A DNA stretch of 64,000 nt from assembly GCA_944388955.1 (NCBI GenBank), contig CALXKJ010000002.1, forward strand, positions 62,001 to 126,000. The letters run 5' to 3'. A program made the position numbers and the translations under genes. Of this stretch, positions 34,550 through 43,412 are shown in pieces. How positions within the stretch are numbered: the first letter of the stretch is position 1; each line of letters begins with the position of its first letter. Source of the DNA: an uncultured Spirochaetaceae bacterium. Its GTDB lineage: Bacteria > Spirochaetota > Spirochaetia > Sphaerochaetales > Sphaerochaetaceae. Under the pieces are notes generated by a model. The model did not search any database, had not been told where the DNA came from, and worked only from the letters and a program-made list of their open reading frames with translations.

Positions 34550-35631
34550 CAAAAGGATTCAAAATTGCTTTCAAGGCTGTAATCATACTCCTTGCTGTGG
34601 TGATAGCCTTTCTGATGGCTTCTGTTATCCTGTGGATTATCGGGGCTGATGTAAGCGCGACATTCTACACGATATGCCTGGAGCCTCTTACCAATATGCT
34701 TCATCTCTCTGAAGTGCTTATCAGAGCTATCCCGCTCTGTATAATCGCACTCGGAATATCTGTGGCATACAGGTCTGGAATCATAAATATCGGTGCGGAA
34801 GGTCAGATGTCAATCGGCCTTCTCGCGTTCACAGGAGTTGCGCTGGCATTCCCAGATGTACCGCGTCCGCTGCTTCTGCCGCTTGCTCTTCTTGCATCTG
34901 TCATCGGTGGCGGTGTCTGGGGATTCATTCCCGGTATTCTGAAGGCCAAGCTCAATGTGTCCGAGCTCCTGTCGACTGTAATGCTCAATTACATAGCCGC
35001 ACAGTTCTATTCGCTCTGTCTTCGCACTATCTATCTTGATCCCGCGGAGCAGGTCTATGGCACTGGCACGCCTCAGTCGATGAGACTTACCGACAATGTC
35101 TGGCTTGGACGTATCACGGGGAGACTGCATTACGGTATCATCATCGCGATTGTGCTTGCCGTCCTTGTTTTCCTCCTTATGTGGAAGACATCGATGGGAT
35201 TCAAGATGAGAGCATCAGGCTCCGGTGCAAGAGCTGCTCGGTATGCTGGTATAAGTGTTGGATTCTATGTAACTGTATCGATGGTCATCTCCGGTGCTTT
35301 TGCAGGTCTTGCAGGTGGTGTGGAGCTTGCGGGTGTCCATAGACGTGCTATCGAAGGCATTACCAACAACTATGGATTCTCAGGCGTTGTAGTAGCTCTT
35401 TTCGGCGGACTCCATCCATTTGGCATCATTCCCGCTTCATTCTTCTTCGGCCTCATGATCTATGGTGCGACACTGGCACCGACAAAGGTCGGCGTTCCCG
35501 CCAATATCGTGCAGGTTATGCAAGGCATAATAATCATCGTTATCGTTACAGCCCAGATGGTGCTTTCAAATGATTATTTCCGCGACAGAGTCTGGAGAAG
35601 AATCCAGTCTCTCAGGAAGAAGGAGGCCTGA
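34546..35631 (+). CDS. nucleoside ABC transporter permease 1
   Basis: A 361-residue BPD_transp_2-type permease with about ten helices. Family motifs YRSGIINIGAEGQMSIG and SGSGARAARYAGISV are visible. It forms the membrane channel with the next gene. Its start overlaps the ATPase stop by 4 bp, and AAGGAGG at its 3' end serves the partner permease. Confidence 0.92.
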   Translation: MTKGFKIAFKAVIILLAVVIAFLMASVILWIIGADVSATFYTICLEPLTNMLHLSEVLIRAIPLCIIALGISVAYRSGIINIGAEGQMSIGLLAFTGVALAFPDVPRPLLLPLALLASVIGGGVWGFIPGILKAKLNVSELLSTVMLNYIAAQFYSLCLRTIYLDPAEQVYGTGTPQSMRLTDNVWLGRITGRLHYGIIIAIVLAVLVFLLMWKTSMGFKMRASGSGARAARYAGISVGFYVTVSMVISGAFAGLAGGVELAGVHRRAIEGITNNYGFSGVVVALFGGLHPFGIIPASFFFGLMIYGATLAPTKVGVPANIVQVMQGIIIIVIVTAQMVLSNDYFRDRVWRRIQSLRKKEA

Positions 35632-35632
35632 A

Positions 35633-36580
35633 ATGATCGATATAATCACTAATATGCTGTCGATGTGCATACCATTTTCTGTCGCTCTTCTTCTGGCTTC
35701 AACTGGAGAGATGTTCAATCAGCGAGCTGGTGTATTCAATCTCGGATGCGAAGGCGTGATGGCGATGGGTGCGTTTGTCGGTATGCTCATACCATTCCTT
35801 GCTGGTGGCGGTATGCGTGTTTCCCAGTGGTATAATGTTCTGGGCTTCGCTGCAGCTGCGGTTCTTGGCGCGCTCTTCGGTCTTTTCTTCGGCGTCATCA
35901 CAGTCACATTCAGAGCCCCGCAGGGCATTGCTGGCATAGGACTTCAGATGTTCGGAGTAGGGTGTGCAGGTACGCTCTTCAGGCATTTTGTCGGAGGCAC
36001 CCAGTCAATTCCGGGAATCCCTGATGTGGATATACCGCTTCTTTCGAAGATACCTGTTATCGGGGAGATATTCTTCTCCCACAATGCTGCAAGCTATCTC
36101 GCATACATCTTCATTCCGGTAGCATGGTACATTCTTTTCCGTACCCCATGGGGACTGAAGGTAAGGGCCGCGGGTACGAATCCACGAGCCGCTGATTCAA
36201 TGGGTGTCAATGTCAGCCGTACACGCTATGAATCTCTTATGGTCGGAGGTGCCCTTGCAGGTCTTGCCGGAGCCTACCTCTCGATAGCCCAGGCGAAGAT
36301 GTTCTCTGACACGCTTATATCAGGGCGCGGATTCATTGCAGTTGCACTTGTGTATTTCGGGCATTGGAATCCTGTGAAGATCATGGGTGGAGCGCTTCTC
36401 TTTACATTCGCGCAGACTTTCCAGACAGTTGTCCAGAGCTTCGGAATATCCTTCCCGTATGAGCTTGCTGTCATGCTGCCATATGTCCTTGTCATTGTTG
36501 TTCTCGCGTTCACGTCAAGAAACGACATGTCGGCACCAACATCGCTTGGAAAGCCATTCAACAGGGAAATAAGAACCTGA
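35633..36580 (+). CDS. nucleoside ABC transporter permease 2
   Basis: A 315-residue partner permease with the matching motifs QRAGVFNLGCEGVMAMGA and AAGTNPRAADSMGVNV. The ATG at 35633 is one base after the previous stop and follows AAGGAGG. A longer in-frame start lies within the previous gene and is rejected. It is the last gene of the importer operon, followed by a strong terminator. Confidence 0.92.
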   Translation: MIDIITNMLSMCIPFSVALLLASTGEMFNQRAGVFNLGCEGVMAMGAFVGMLIPFLAGGGMRVSQWYNVLGFAAAAVLGALFGLFFGVITVTFRAPQGIAGIGLQMFGVGCAGTLFRHFVGGTQSIPGIPDVDIPLLSKIPVIGEIFFSHNAASYLAYIFIPVAWYILFRTPWGLKVRAAGTNPRAADSMGVNVSRTRYESLMVGGALAGLAGAYLSIAQAKMFSDTLISGRGFIAVALVYFGHWNPVKIMGGALLFTFAQTFQTVVQSFGISFPYELAVMLPYVLVIVVLAFTSRNDMSAPTSLGKPFNREIRT

Positions 36581-36599
36581 CAGATTCTAACGCAGAATG

Positions 36600-36629
36600 C
36601 ATCTCCTCCGTCCGGGGGAGATGTTTTTT
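36600..36629 (+). terminator. intrinsic terminator of the nucleoside importer operon
   Basis: CATCTCC (36600-36606) pairs with GGAGATG (36617-36623), with a further CCG/CGG pairing inside, followed by six T. It is 20 bp after the last stop. Confidence 0.9.
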
Positions 36630-36675
36630 GCCTCGGGGCTTGTACTTCCCGCTGGAAAGAATGAAGAATATAAGC

Positions 36676-37830
36676 ATGGCAAAGAGATATTGTCCGCTTT
36701 TCAATAAATGCGGTGGTTGTGATTCTGTAAACAGCTCTTATGAGGATGAGCTTCTTGAGAAATACATCAGAGAGGAGAAGTTCCTCTCGCGTTTCGCTCC
36801 TGTGTCTCCGATACTCCCTTCTCCTTCTGTAACCGGTTACAGATGCAAAGTGCAGGCTGTGTGCGGAGAGAAAGATGGAAAGCTCATTACAGGGATATAC
36901 CGCAAAGGCAGTCATCGTCTCATATCCGTGAAATCCTGTCCTCTTGAAGATGAGAGAGCTGGTGAGATACTCAGCACGATAAGAGTATTATCGAATCGAT
37001 ATGGCATAAAAGCATATGATGAAGACAGGATGACTGGGGATCTAAGGCATGTGCTTATACGCACATCCGACTACTATGATGAAGCGCTTGTCGTCCTTGT
37101 CGCCTCGTCACTTGAGCTTAAGAGCGCGTCAGATCTCGCAGCGGCTATTCATCAGCGCCATCCTTACGTCAAGTCAGTCTCAGTCATCGAGAATAGAGAA
37201 AAGACATCGATGGTCATCCCGGAAGGCGCAAAGGAGAGGATTGTCTACGGTAAAGGCTATATCACAGAGCGTGTTTCCGGACTCGATTTCCGTATCTCTG
37301 CACGCTCATTCTTCCAGGTTAATCCAAGACAGGCTGAAAGACTATATACCATAGCAATGAACATGGCCGAACTCCGCCCTGATGACAAGGTGATTGATGC
37401 ATATTGCGGAACGGGTACTATAGCGCTCATTGCCGCGCATCTTTCAGGATGCGAGGCTATCGGAATAGAGGCCAACGGGCAGGCTGTGCATGATGCGGAG
37501 GTGAATGCTTCTATCAACAGGCTTGATAACGTTTCCTTCATAAACGCGGATGCGTCGAAATATATGAAGGAAATGGCGAAGAAAGGGGAGACGTGCTCTG
37601 TGCTGTTTCTGGATCCTCCACGCTCTGGTGCCACAGAGGAATTTCTTGCCGCTATGGGGCGCATGGCTCCTGAGCGGGTTGTGTATGTATCATGCAATCC
37701 TGAGACACTTGGTCGTGACTTAAGGTATATCCATCGCTTTCTTCCATATAAAATCCAGGGAATACAGCCAGTTGACCTATTCCCTGGTTCCTCTCACATA
37801 GAGACAGTCGTTTATATGGACAGATACTGA
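36676..37830 (+). CDS. 23S rRNA (uracil-5-)-methyltransferase family protein (RlmD/RlmC/TrmA-like)
   Basis: A 384-residue SAM-dependent RNA m5U methyltransferase. The N-terminal iron-sulphur cysteines are in CPLFNKCGGCDS with a later Cys in SVKSCPL; the TRAM domain is missing. Catalytic motifs are FFQVNPRQAERLY, VIDAYCGTGTIALIAA, LDPPRSGATEEFL and VYVSCNPETLGRDL, the last holding the nucleophilic cysteine. The start at 36676 (MAKRYCPLF) is chosen because AAGAAT lies 6 nt upstream and TTGTAC 18 bp before that; 36661 is an alternative. Confidence 0.88.
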   Translation: MAKRYCPLFNKCGGCDSVNSSYEDELLEKYIREEKFLSRFAPVSPILPSPSVTGYRCKVQAVCGEKDGKLITGIYRKGSHRLISVKSCPLEDERAGEILSTIRVLSNRYGIKAYDEDRMTGDLRHVLIRTSDYYDEALVVLVASSLELKSASDLAAAIHQRHPYVKSVSVIENREKTSMVIPEGAKERIVYGKGYITERVSGLDFRISARSFFQVNPRQAERLYTIAMNMAELRPDDKVIDAYCGTGTIALIAAHLSGCEAIGIEANGQAVHDAEVNASINRLDNVSFINADASKYMKEMAKKGETCSVLFLDPPRSGATEEFLAAMGRMAPERVVYVSCNPETLGRDLRYIHRFLPYKIQGIQPVDLFPGSSHIETVVYMDRY

Positions 37831-38502
37831 TCAGGATACGATATCCTGGAACTTCCTCAAGGCGCTGTTTGAGCCGGAAAGCACCATCTGCTCTTCTTTG
37901 TGAAGAACGGTATCAGGGCCAACGCTTCCGTTTGCCTTGCCATCTTTGATGACGGCTATGAGGGATATACCATATTTCTCTCTGAGTCTGATGTCCTTAA
38001 TGGACATCGAATCGAGGGATTCAGGAGTCCTGATCTGTATGATTGAAAATTCATCTGAAAGCGGGAGAATGTCCTCTGCAAGCCTTTCACAGAGCTTTAT
38101 GGCGGTGCGCTTACCGATTTCGATTTCAGGGAAAATCACTTCAGCTCCGATTTTCTTGAGTATTTTGGCGTGGTCATCGCTTATTACCTTGCAGATAACT
38201 CTCTTCACGCCAAGCTCAAGCGTATTCAGTGCTGCGAGTATTGAATTCTCTACGTCTTTTCCGATTCCAACGATGACAGTATCTGCATCCTGAAGCCCAG
38301 TCTCTGCAAGAGATTCCATTGACATGTCATTGACGACAAAGACATCAGCATCTGTTTCCTGCAGCGCTCTGAGCCTCTGCGGATCCTTGTCTATCGCTAT
38401 TACGCTTTTGCCTCTTTCAATCAGCTCCTCTGCAACTGCAAGCCCGAAGCGTCCGATTCCTATTATTCCGAAGATTTTGTCTCCATCTTTCCTGTTTTTC
38501 AT
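37831..38502 (-). CDS. ktrA: K+ uptake regulatory subunit (TrkA/KtrA)
   Basis: A 223-residue cytosolic RCK protein that gates the K+ channel encoded upstream. The nucleotide-binding Rossmann motif is GIIGIGRFGLAVAEEL with AIDKDPQRL after it. A C-terminal TrkA-C domain covers about 145-220. The single-RCK length indicates the Ktr rather than the double Trk form. It is 4 bp after the membrane subunit gene. Confidence 0.92.
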   Translation of the reverse strand: MKNRKDGDKIFGIIGIGRFGLAVAEELIERGKSVIAIDKDPQRLRALQETDADVFVVNDMSMESLAETGLQDADTVIVGIGKDVENSILAALNTLELGVKRVICKVISDDHAKILKKIGAEVIFPEIEIGKRTAIKLCERLAEDILPLSDEFSIIQIRTPESLDSMSIKDIRLREKYGISLIAVIKDGKANGSVGPDTVLHKEEQMVLSGSNSALRKFQDIVS

Positions 38503-38506
38503 GTTT

Positions 38507-39820
38507 TTATCCTATTATTATTTTTTCTTCTATCAGAGTGACCTGTGATGGTCTTCTTACCGCGAACGCGCTTATGATTGTCATGAACCCGACTCTTCCA
38601 AGGAACATGAGAGCTATAAGCACAATCTTGCCAGCAAATGATATATATGGTGTTATGCCCATCGTAAGGCCGACGGTAGCATATGCCGAGACTGTTTCAT
38701 ACAGCAGTTTGTCCATCGTGAATTCTGGATCCGTGATAGATAGAATAAGCGTTCCGCCTAATACAAGCAGAATCGAGATTATAATCACGAAGAAAGCCTT
38801 CATGACCGATTCCTGGCTTATCTCCCTCTTGAACGCAGTCGTCTTCTTTCCAAGCAGGAGAGAGAACGTCGCCTTGATAGCCGTGAACATGGAAGTGGTT
38901 TTGACACCGCCACCTGTTGACCCCGGGGAGGCACCGACGAACATCAGTATGATTGTAAGTGCAACTCCTGCAGGAGGAAGGGTTGTCTGGTCATAAGAGA
39001 AGTAGCCTGCCGTTCTTGTCGTGACAGACTGGAAAAAAGCATTCTTCCAGTCGATGCCCGGGAGGATGAACCTGAAAAGAATCATACCGGAAATGACAAG
39101 GAAAAGCGTTGATGTGAGCACTATCTTCGTATGAAGCGATATCTTCTTTTTCTTCAGCAGGAATGAGAATAGATTGGAATAGAGCAGGAATCCCAATCCA
39201 CCCGCTATGATCAGAAGTGCTATGGTGATAAGCACCAGCGGGCTGTCATTCCAGCCAAGAAGGCTTGTAGAGAAGAGATCGAATCCCGCGTTGTTGAATG
39301 CTGACACGGAATGGAAGAGCGCAAGATAGATTGTCCTTCCAATGGAGTATCCATGGTCGCTGAAGCCGATGAAAAGGAAAACAGCCCCGATAAGCTCAGC
39401 GGCAGCTGTGACCGCCACAGCTGTGAACAATAGCTTCCAGACCTGCACCCTATGATCTGCCCCGAATGAATCACGAAGCAGATTACGGCTCGATAAATCA
39501 AGCTTTCCGCTTGTCAGCCTGATGATTATCACCGCAATGACAGCATATCCAAGCCCACCAATCTGGATAAGCAGCATCATCACAGTTGTGCCGAATGGAG
39601 ATAGCACAGCGCTGATATCAACGGGCGTGAGCCCTGTCACGCAGACAGCTGACGTCGATATGAAAAGCGCATCGATAGCTTTAAGATTCTCTCCCTCATT
39701 CTGCGATACAGGCAACAGCAGAAGAAGCGCTCCGATTGTTATGACACTCAGAAATCCGAGTGCTAGCTGCAGCCCTGGCTGCAGTTTCCTCTTTGCACGC
39801 ATGTCCCAGATTATAGCCAT
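38507..39820 (-). CDS. ktrB: K+ transporter membrane subunit (TrkH/KtrB)
   Basis: A 437-residue K+ translocating subunit with four M1-P-M2 repeats. Pore signatures appear as STSAVCVTGLTPVD, HSVSAFNNAGFDLFS, VTTRTAGYF and TVSAYATVGLTMGI. The ATG at 39820 has no Shine-Dalgarno, but GATAAT lies 6 nt upstream. It diverges from rhaM across 72 bp. Confidence 0.93.
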   Translation of the reverse strand: MAIIWDMRAKRKLQPGLQLALGFLSVITIGALLLLLPVSQNEGENLKAIDALFISTSAVCVTGLTPVDISAVLSPFGTTVMMLLIQIGGLGYAVIAVIIIRLTSGKLDLSSRNLLRDSFGADHRVQVWKLLFTAVAVTAAAELIGAVFLFIGFSDHGYSIGRTIYLALFHSVSAFNNAGFDLFSTSLLGWNDSPLVLITIALLIIAGGLGFLLYSNLFSFLLKKKKISLHTKIVLTSTLFLVISGMILFRFILPGIDWKNAFFQSVTTRTAGYFSYDQTTLPPAGVALTIILMFVGASPGSTGGGVKTTSMFTAIKATFSLLLGKKTTAFKREISQESVMKAFFVIIISILLVLGGTLILSITDPEFTMDKLLYETVSAYATVGLTMGITPYISFAGKIVLIALMFLGRVGFMTIISAFAVRRPSQVTLIEEKIIIG

Positions 39821-39895
39821 TCATTGATTATCTTTGAAGACTTGCGGCTCTTGTTTCTTGACAATTCCCGTAAGAGTGCGGATATAGAGAATATG
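39818..39895. promoter_or_regulatory. divergent leaderless promoters of ktrB and rhaM
   Basis: Plus strand: a perfect TTGACA (39858-39863), a 17-bp spacer and GATATA (39881-39886) end 6 nt before the ATG at 39893. Minus strand: GATAAT (plus 39827-39832) ends 6 nt before the ktrB ATG. Neither start has a ribosome site. The strong plus promoter decides the rhaM start. Confidence 0.7.
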
Positions 39896-40216
39896 ATTGA
39901 AGAAAAGAGAGAAGCATTCAGAATGCATGTCAAGCCTGGATGCGAAGAAGAGTATGAGAGAAGGCACAGGGCCATATGGCCTGAAGTGAAGAAGATGATT
40001 TCCGAAAGCGGGGTTTATGATTATTCAATCTATCTCGATAAGGAAACAGGCTATCTTTTCGCTTTCCAGAAGACGAAGGGCGATAAGGGCTCCCAGGATC
40101 TGGGCTCTGAGGAGATTATCCAGAAATGGTGGGCTTACATGAAGGATCTTATGGATACAAATGAGGATAATTCACCTGTATCCATCTCGCTGAGGGAAGT
40201 CTTCCATATGGACTGA
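39893..40216 (+). CDS. rhaM: L-rhamnose mutarotase
   Basis: A 107-residue protein of the L-rhamnose mutarotase family, which interconverts the anomers of rhamnose. Conserved residues are in FRMHVKPGCEEEYERRH, IWPEV, YSIYLD and the C-terminal WWAYMKDLMDTN. The start at 39893 is preferred to one 69 bp upstream because it matches the family N-terminus and the leaderless promoter. It heads a rhamnose region that continues with rhaB and rhaD, and a terminator follows. Confidence 0.92.
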   Translation: MIEEKREAFRMHVKPGCEEEYERRHRAIWPEVKKMISESGVYDYSIYLDKETGYLFAFQKTKGDKGSQDLGSEEIIQKWWAYMKDLMDTNEDNSPVSISLREVFHMD

Positions 40217-40222
40217 AATGAT

Positions 40223-40257
40223 TGCATCCTCATTCTAGGGGATGCATATTTTTATTT
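40223..40257 (+). terminator. terminator after rhaM
   Basis: TGCATCC (40223-40229) pairs with GGATGCA (40240-40246), followed by a T-rich run TATTTTTATTT. Confidence 0.8.
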
Positions 40258-40347
40258 ACGAAAAATTGCTCCAAACGCTTATTTTCTTGCTTGACGGCTG
40301 TTTATATGCCATTTAGCCTAAGAAAAAGGAAAGGCAGGCTGGGGTAC

Positions 40348-40353
40348 TATAAT
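40348..40353 (+). promoter_or_regulatory. -10 box of the rhamnose-region outer-membrane gene
   Basis: A consensus TATAAT lies 54 bp before the ATG; the -35 region is poor, which suggests activator dependence. The leader contains CCTGTCAGG and ends with a strong GGAGGA ribosome site. This gene is therefore not leaderless. Confidence 0.45.
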
Positions 40354-40407
40354 TTCATTTTTCATCATCCTGTCAGGCAGTGGATACTGCATTCCTAGGG
40401 AGGAAGA

Positions 40408-41013
40408 ATGAAGAGATTGATTCTTATTGCTATAGTGCTTATAGCGCTTTCATCGGCGCTGGTGGCTTCGCCTCTTGATAACCCGCTCGGTGTATTTGCC
40501 GGAACTCAGAGTTTTTCAATTTATGGTAGTTATCTTGGGGTAACGGGAGAAGAGATGATAAACAGTGTAGGTGCGGGCCTGCAGTATAAAGCGCATCTTT
40601 TCTCTAGTCCTGTGTTTTATTATGGCGATACCTATGTCGGCTATCCTGTGACACGTCCATCATTAGGAGTAAGCGGTAATTCTTTCGCTATCGACTGGTC
40701 TGTCTCAATGGGACTCGGATGGAAATTCCTGCTACCAAACAACAGAATAGCACTTGCATTCGGTGCCGGCGTGTCGATGTATATGCTTTTCGATATGAAG
40801 ACCGGTGGCGTTCAGAGTGATATGAGCTTCGGCCCGGAGCTCCTTGCGGAGTTTGATTATCTCTTTTCCGATAGTGCTTTCCTTTCGGTGAATGCCATGC
40901 CAGCTTTCGATATCCTGCAGCTCAGGCTTTCAACAGAGAAAAACGTGTCGGAATTCCGTGTCAGGATTCCTGTTAAAATCGGCATAGGACTGCAGTGGGG
41001 TAAAAACATCTGA
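40408..41013 (+). CDS. predicted outer-membrane beta-barrel protein
   Basis: A 201-residue exported protein with a signal peptide (residues 1-20, ending LVASP). The mature part consists of alternating strands with glycine and aromatic residues, such as QSFSIYGSYLGVTG, GAGLQYKAHLF and the last strand VRIPVKIGIGLQW, typical of an 8-10-strand barrel. No family was recognised. It sits between rhaM and rhaB with a strong ribosome site, so a role in rhamnoside passage is conceivable but unproven. Confidence 0.72.
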   Translation: MKRLILIAIVLIALSSALVASPLDNPLGVFAGTQSFSIYGSYLGVTGEEMINSVGAGLQYKAHLFSSPVFYYGDTYVGYPVTRPSLGVSGNSFAIDWSVSMGLGWKFLLPNNRIALAFGAGVSMYMLFDMKTGGVQSDMSFGPELLAEFDYLFSDSAFLSVNAMPAFDILQLRLSTEKNVSEFRVRIPVKIGIGLQWGKNI

Positions 41014-41031
41014 CAAAGACAGTCAAACTGA

Positions 41032-41069
41032 TTGCTGTTATCTGAGAATAAGCTAAAATATAAAGCATG
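41032..41069 (+). promoter_or_regulatory. leaderless promoter of rhaB
   Basis: TTGCTG (41032-41037), a 16-bp spacer and TAAAAT (41054-41059) end 7 nt before the ATG at 41067. No Shine-Dalgarno is present. Confidence 0.6.
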
Positions 41070-42425
41070 GTTTATCTTGCAGTTGATATCGGAGCTTCAA
41101 GCGGTAAGCTCGTGAAAGGACATCTCACATCTGACGGAAGAGTCGAGATGGAGACAATTCATCGTTTTCCAAATGGACCGAGAAAGAAAGATGACGGAAC
41201 ATTGGTCTGGGATCTGGAAGGTCTTTATCAGGGGATAGTCGAAGGACTCAGAAAAGCTGGTAAGGCGGATTATATCGCCATAGATACATGGGGCGTTGAT
41301 TTCGTTCTGCTCGATGAGAATGGTGAAATGATAGGTGATCCGGTTTCCTACCGTGATGGCCGCACCGACAGGCTTGATACCTGGCCAGACCAGAACATGC
41401 TCTATGAGAGAACAGGAATTCAGTTCCAGCGATTCAATACGATCTATCAGCTCCTGTCACTTAAGCAGGAACATCCAGAGTATCTTGAGAAGAGCGCATA
41501 TATGCTCTTCATCCCTGATTATCTCGCTTACCGTCTGACAGGTGTCATGAAGCATGAGTATACGTTCGCTTCAACGACTAATCTCCTCGATCCTGAGAAG
41601 AGAACATGGGATTATGGTCTTATAAGAGATCTGGGGCTTCCACAGCATCTTTTCGTGGAGCTTTCCGATCCAGGAACGGAAGTCGGACGTCTTAAACCCG
41701 ATCTTGCAGAGAGAATCGGATATGACCCGATGGTGATTCTCTCTCCATCTCATGACTCTGCCTCAGCTGTTGTCGGGGCTCCGGTAGGGGATAAGTCCAT
41801 TTATCTCTCATCTGGTACCTGGTCGATTCTTGGCTGTGTTGAGGAGCATCCGCATAAGGGAGAGGAGGCAAAGAAGGCTAATCTTTCAAATGAAGGCGGT
41901 GTAGATGGCACCATAAGGCTTCTGAAGAACATCATGGGAACATGGATGCTGCAGTGCCTTTCAAAGGAGACGGGTGCTGGTTTTGATGAGCTTGAGAGTG
42001 AAGCAAGAAGCGCAGAGCTCCCGGGTATTATCGATGCGTCTGACAGCCGCTTCCTCGCGCCGGAATCGATGTCTGACGAGATATGCTCCGCGCTTGGCCG
42101 TACGGATCTCTCGAGAGGCGAGATAGCTTCCGCTGTCTACAATTCACTTGCAATAGCGTATCGCGACGCGATTGATGAGATGGAGAGAATCACTGGCCGT
42201 ACTTTTGAGCATATAGCAATTGTCGGAGGTGGCTCCAAGGATGGATATCTCAATGCGCTTACAGCCATGTATACCCATCGTACTGTAACAGCGGGGCCGG
42301 GAGAGGGAACCGCAATCGGAAATCTTCTTTATCAGATGATTTCGACAGGTGAACTCAGAAGAGAGAATAAGAATGATGTTCTGAGAAAGTCTGTGAAGAT
42401 CGATCAGTACAGAAGACTGGACTGA
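41067..42425 (+). CDS. rhaB: rhamnulokinase
   Basis: A 452-residue FGGY-family kinase that phosphorylates L-rhamnulose. The N-terminal phosphate loop reads DIGASSGKLVKGHL, followed by DTWGVDFVLLD and SYRDGRTD, typical of rhamnulokinases. The C-terminal domain has the adenosine motif IVGGGSKDGYLN and an N-to-C hinge SSGTWSILG. It is followed after 70 bp by rhaD, which has its own promoter-like elements. Confidence 0.9.
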   Translation: MVYLAVDIGASSGKLVKGHLTSDGRVEMETIHRFPNGPRKKDDGTLVWDLEGLYQGIVEGLRKAGKADYIAIDTWGVDFVLLDENGEMIGDPVSYRDGRTDRLDTWPDQNMLYERTGIQFQRFNTIYQLLSLKQEHPEYLEKSAYMLFIPDYLAYRLTGVMKHEYTFASTTNLLDPEKRTWDYGLIRDLGLPQHLFVELSDPGTEVGRLKPDLAERIGYDPMVILSPSHDSASAVVGAPVGDKSIYLSSGTWSILGCVEEHPHKGEEAKKANLSNEGGVDGTIRLLKNIMGTWMLQCLSKETGAGFDELESEARSAELPGIIDASDSRFLAPESMSDEICSALGRTDLSRGEIASAVYNSLAIAYRDAIDEMERITGRTFEHIAIVGGGSKDGYLNALTAMYTHRTVTAGPGEGTAIGNLLYQMISTGELRRENKNDVLRKSVKIDQYRRLD

Positions 42426-42433
42426 TGCTTTGC

Positions 42434-42462
42434 TTTCCATTGTCGCTCGTTGATGCTATAAG
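42434..42462 (+). promoter_or_regulatory. possible promoter of rhaD
   Basis: TTTCCA (42434-42439), a 17-bp spacer and TATAAG (42457-42462) precede a small hairpin GAGAG-TTTG-CTCTC and the AAGGAG ribosome site. Confidence 0.4.
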
Positions 42463-42495
42463 TAATTCGAGAGTTTGCTCTCAAGGAGATATGAT

Positions 42496-43293
42496 ATGTT
42501 TCTTGATGATTTCATAAGGATGTGTTTTGACGGATTCCAGCAGGGCTGGCATGAGAGAAATGGCGGAAATCTTTCATATAGAATGAAGGATGAGGATGTT
42601 GAGGCTGTAAAGGACAGGCTCCATGACACAGGCCGTCATTATGATATGAATTTCAGCGCTCCAGAGCTTAAGGGTGCATATTTCACAATCACGGGCTCCG
42701 GAAAATATATGCGCAATGTTCCTCTCCAGCCTGAGAAGAATATCGGAATCATCCGTATCGATGACAAAGGCACTGGCTATGACATCATGTGGGGTCTTGA
42801 GGATGGTGCTAAGCCGACAAGCGAGCTTCCTACACATCTTATGAATCATATTGCCAGAATGAAGGCTACAGACGGTGCATGCCGCGTTATCTATCATGCG
42901 CATCCGGCGAATATAACTGCGCTTACATATACTCTTCCTCCAGAGGCAAAGGCTTACACAAGAGTTCTCTGGCAGAGTGAGACAGAATGCGCTGTCGTCT
43001 TCCCTGAAGGTGTTGGGGTCGTAGACTGGATGGTTCCAGGCTCTATCGATATCGGTATCGAGACTGCAAAGCTCATTACCAAGTACCGCGCTGTTGTCTG
43101 GACATTCCATGGCATCTTCGGAAGCGGTGCTGATTTCGATGAGACATTCGGACTTGTTCATACAATCGAGAAAGCCGCAGAGATTTACCTCAAGGCAAAG
43201 AGCGCAGGAATCATCAGAACGATTACAGACGATGAATTCAAGGCCCTTGCTGACGCATTCGGCGTAACGCTCAATCCTGAGTTCCTCGGCTGA
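42496..43293 (+). CDS. rhaD: rhamnulose-1-phosphate aldolase
   Basis: A 265-residue class II aldolase that splits L-rhamnulose-1-phosphate into dihydroxyacetone phosphate and L-lactaldehyde. Visible are HERNGGNLSYRM, the catalytic-region SELPTHLMNH and the metal ligands YHAHPANITAL, with the later histidine in WTFHGIFGSG. The ATG at 42496 follows AAGGAGA at the right spacing; an upstream TTG is rejected. Rhamnose isomerase and a rhamnose transporter are not in the window. Confidence 0.93.
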   Translation: MFLDDFIRMCFDGFQQGWHERNGGNLSYRMKDEDVEAVKDRLHDTGRHYDMNFSAPELKGAYFTITGSGKYMRNVPLQPEKNIGIIRIDDKGTGYDIMWGLEDGAKPTSELPTHLMNHIARMKATDGACRVIYHAHPANITALTYTLPPEAKAYTRVLWQSETECAVVFPEGVGVVDWMVPGSIDIGIETAKLITKYRAVVWTFHGIFGSGADFDETFGLVHTIEKAAEIYLKAKSAGIIRTITDDEFKALADAFGVTLNPEFLG

Positions 43294-43315
43294 TTTCCTT
43301 CCTTTCTGGAGAATG

Positions 43316-43344
43316 TGCATCCCGAAAGGGATGCATTTTCTTCT
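43316..43344 (+). terminator. intrinsic terminator after rhaD
   Basis: TGCATCCC (43316-43323) and GGGATGCA (43328-43335) form a perfect 8-bp stem with a GAAA tetraloop, followed by TTTTCTTCT. Confidence 0.9.
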
Positions 43345-43364
43345 GCGAAAATCCAACAGAATGC

Positions 43365-43392
43365 TTGCAATGAGATTCTGAAGCGTTAAAAT
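43365..43392 (+). promoter_or_regulatory. promoter of the first cytidylate-kinase-like gene
   Basis: TTGCAA (43365-43370), a 16-bp spacer and TAAAAT (43387-43392), followed by an AGGAGG ribosome site before the ATG at 43413. Confidence 0.6.
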
Positions 43393-43412
43393 TATGTAAA
43401 CAGGAGGTGGAA

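Noticed and set aside
36274-36915. A 213-codon open frame antisense across the end of the permease operon and the next gene
   Set aside because: It spans a strong plus-strand terminator and two real genes, and shows no recognisable domain or start signal.
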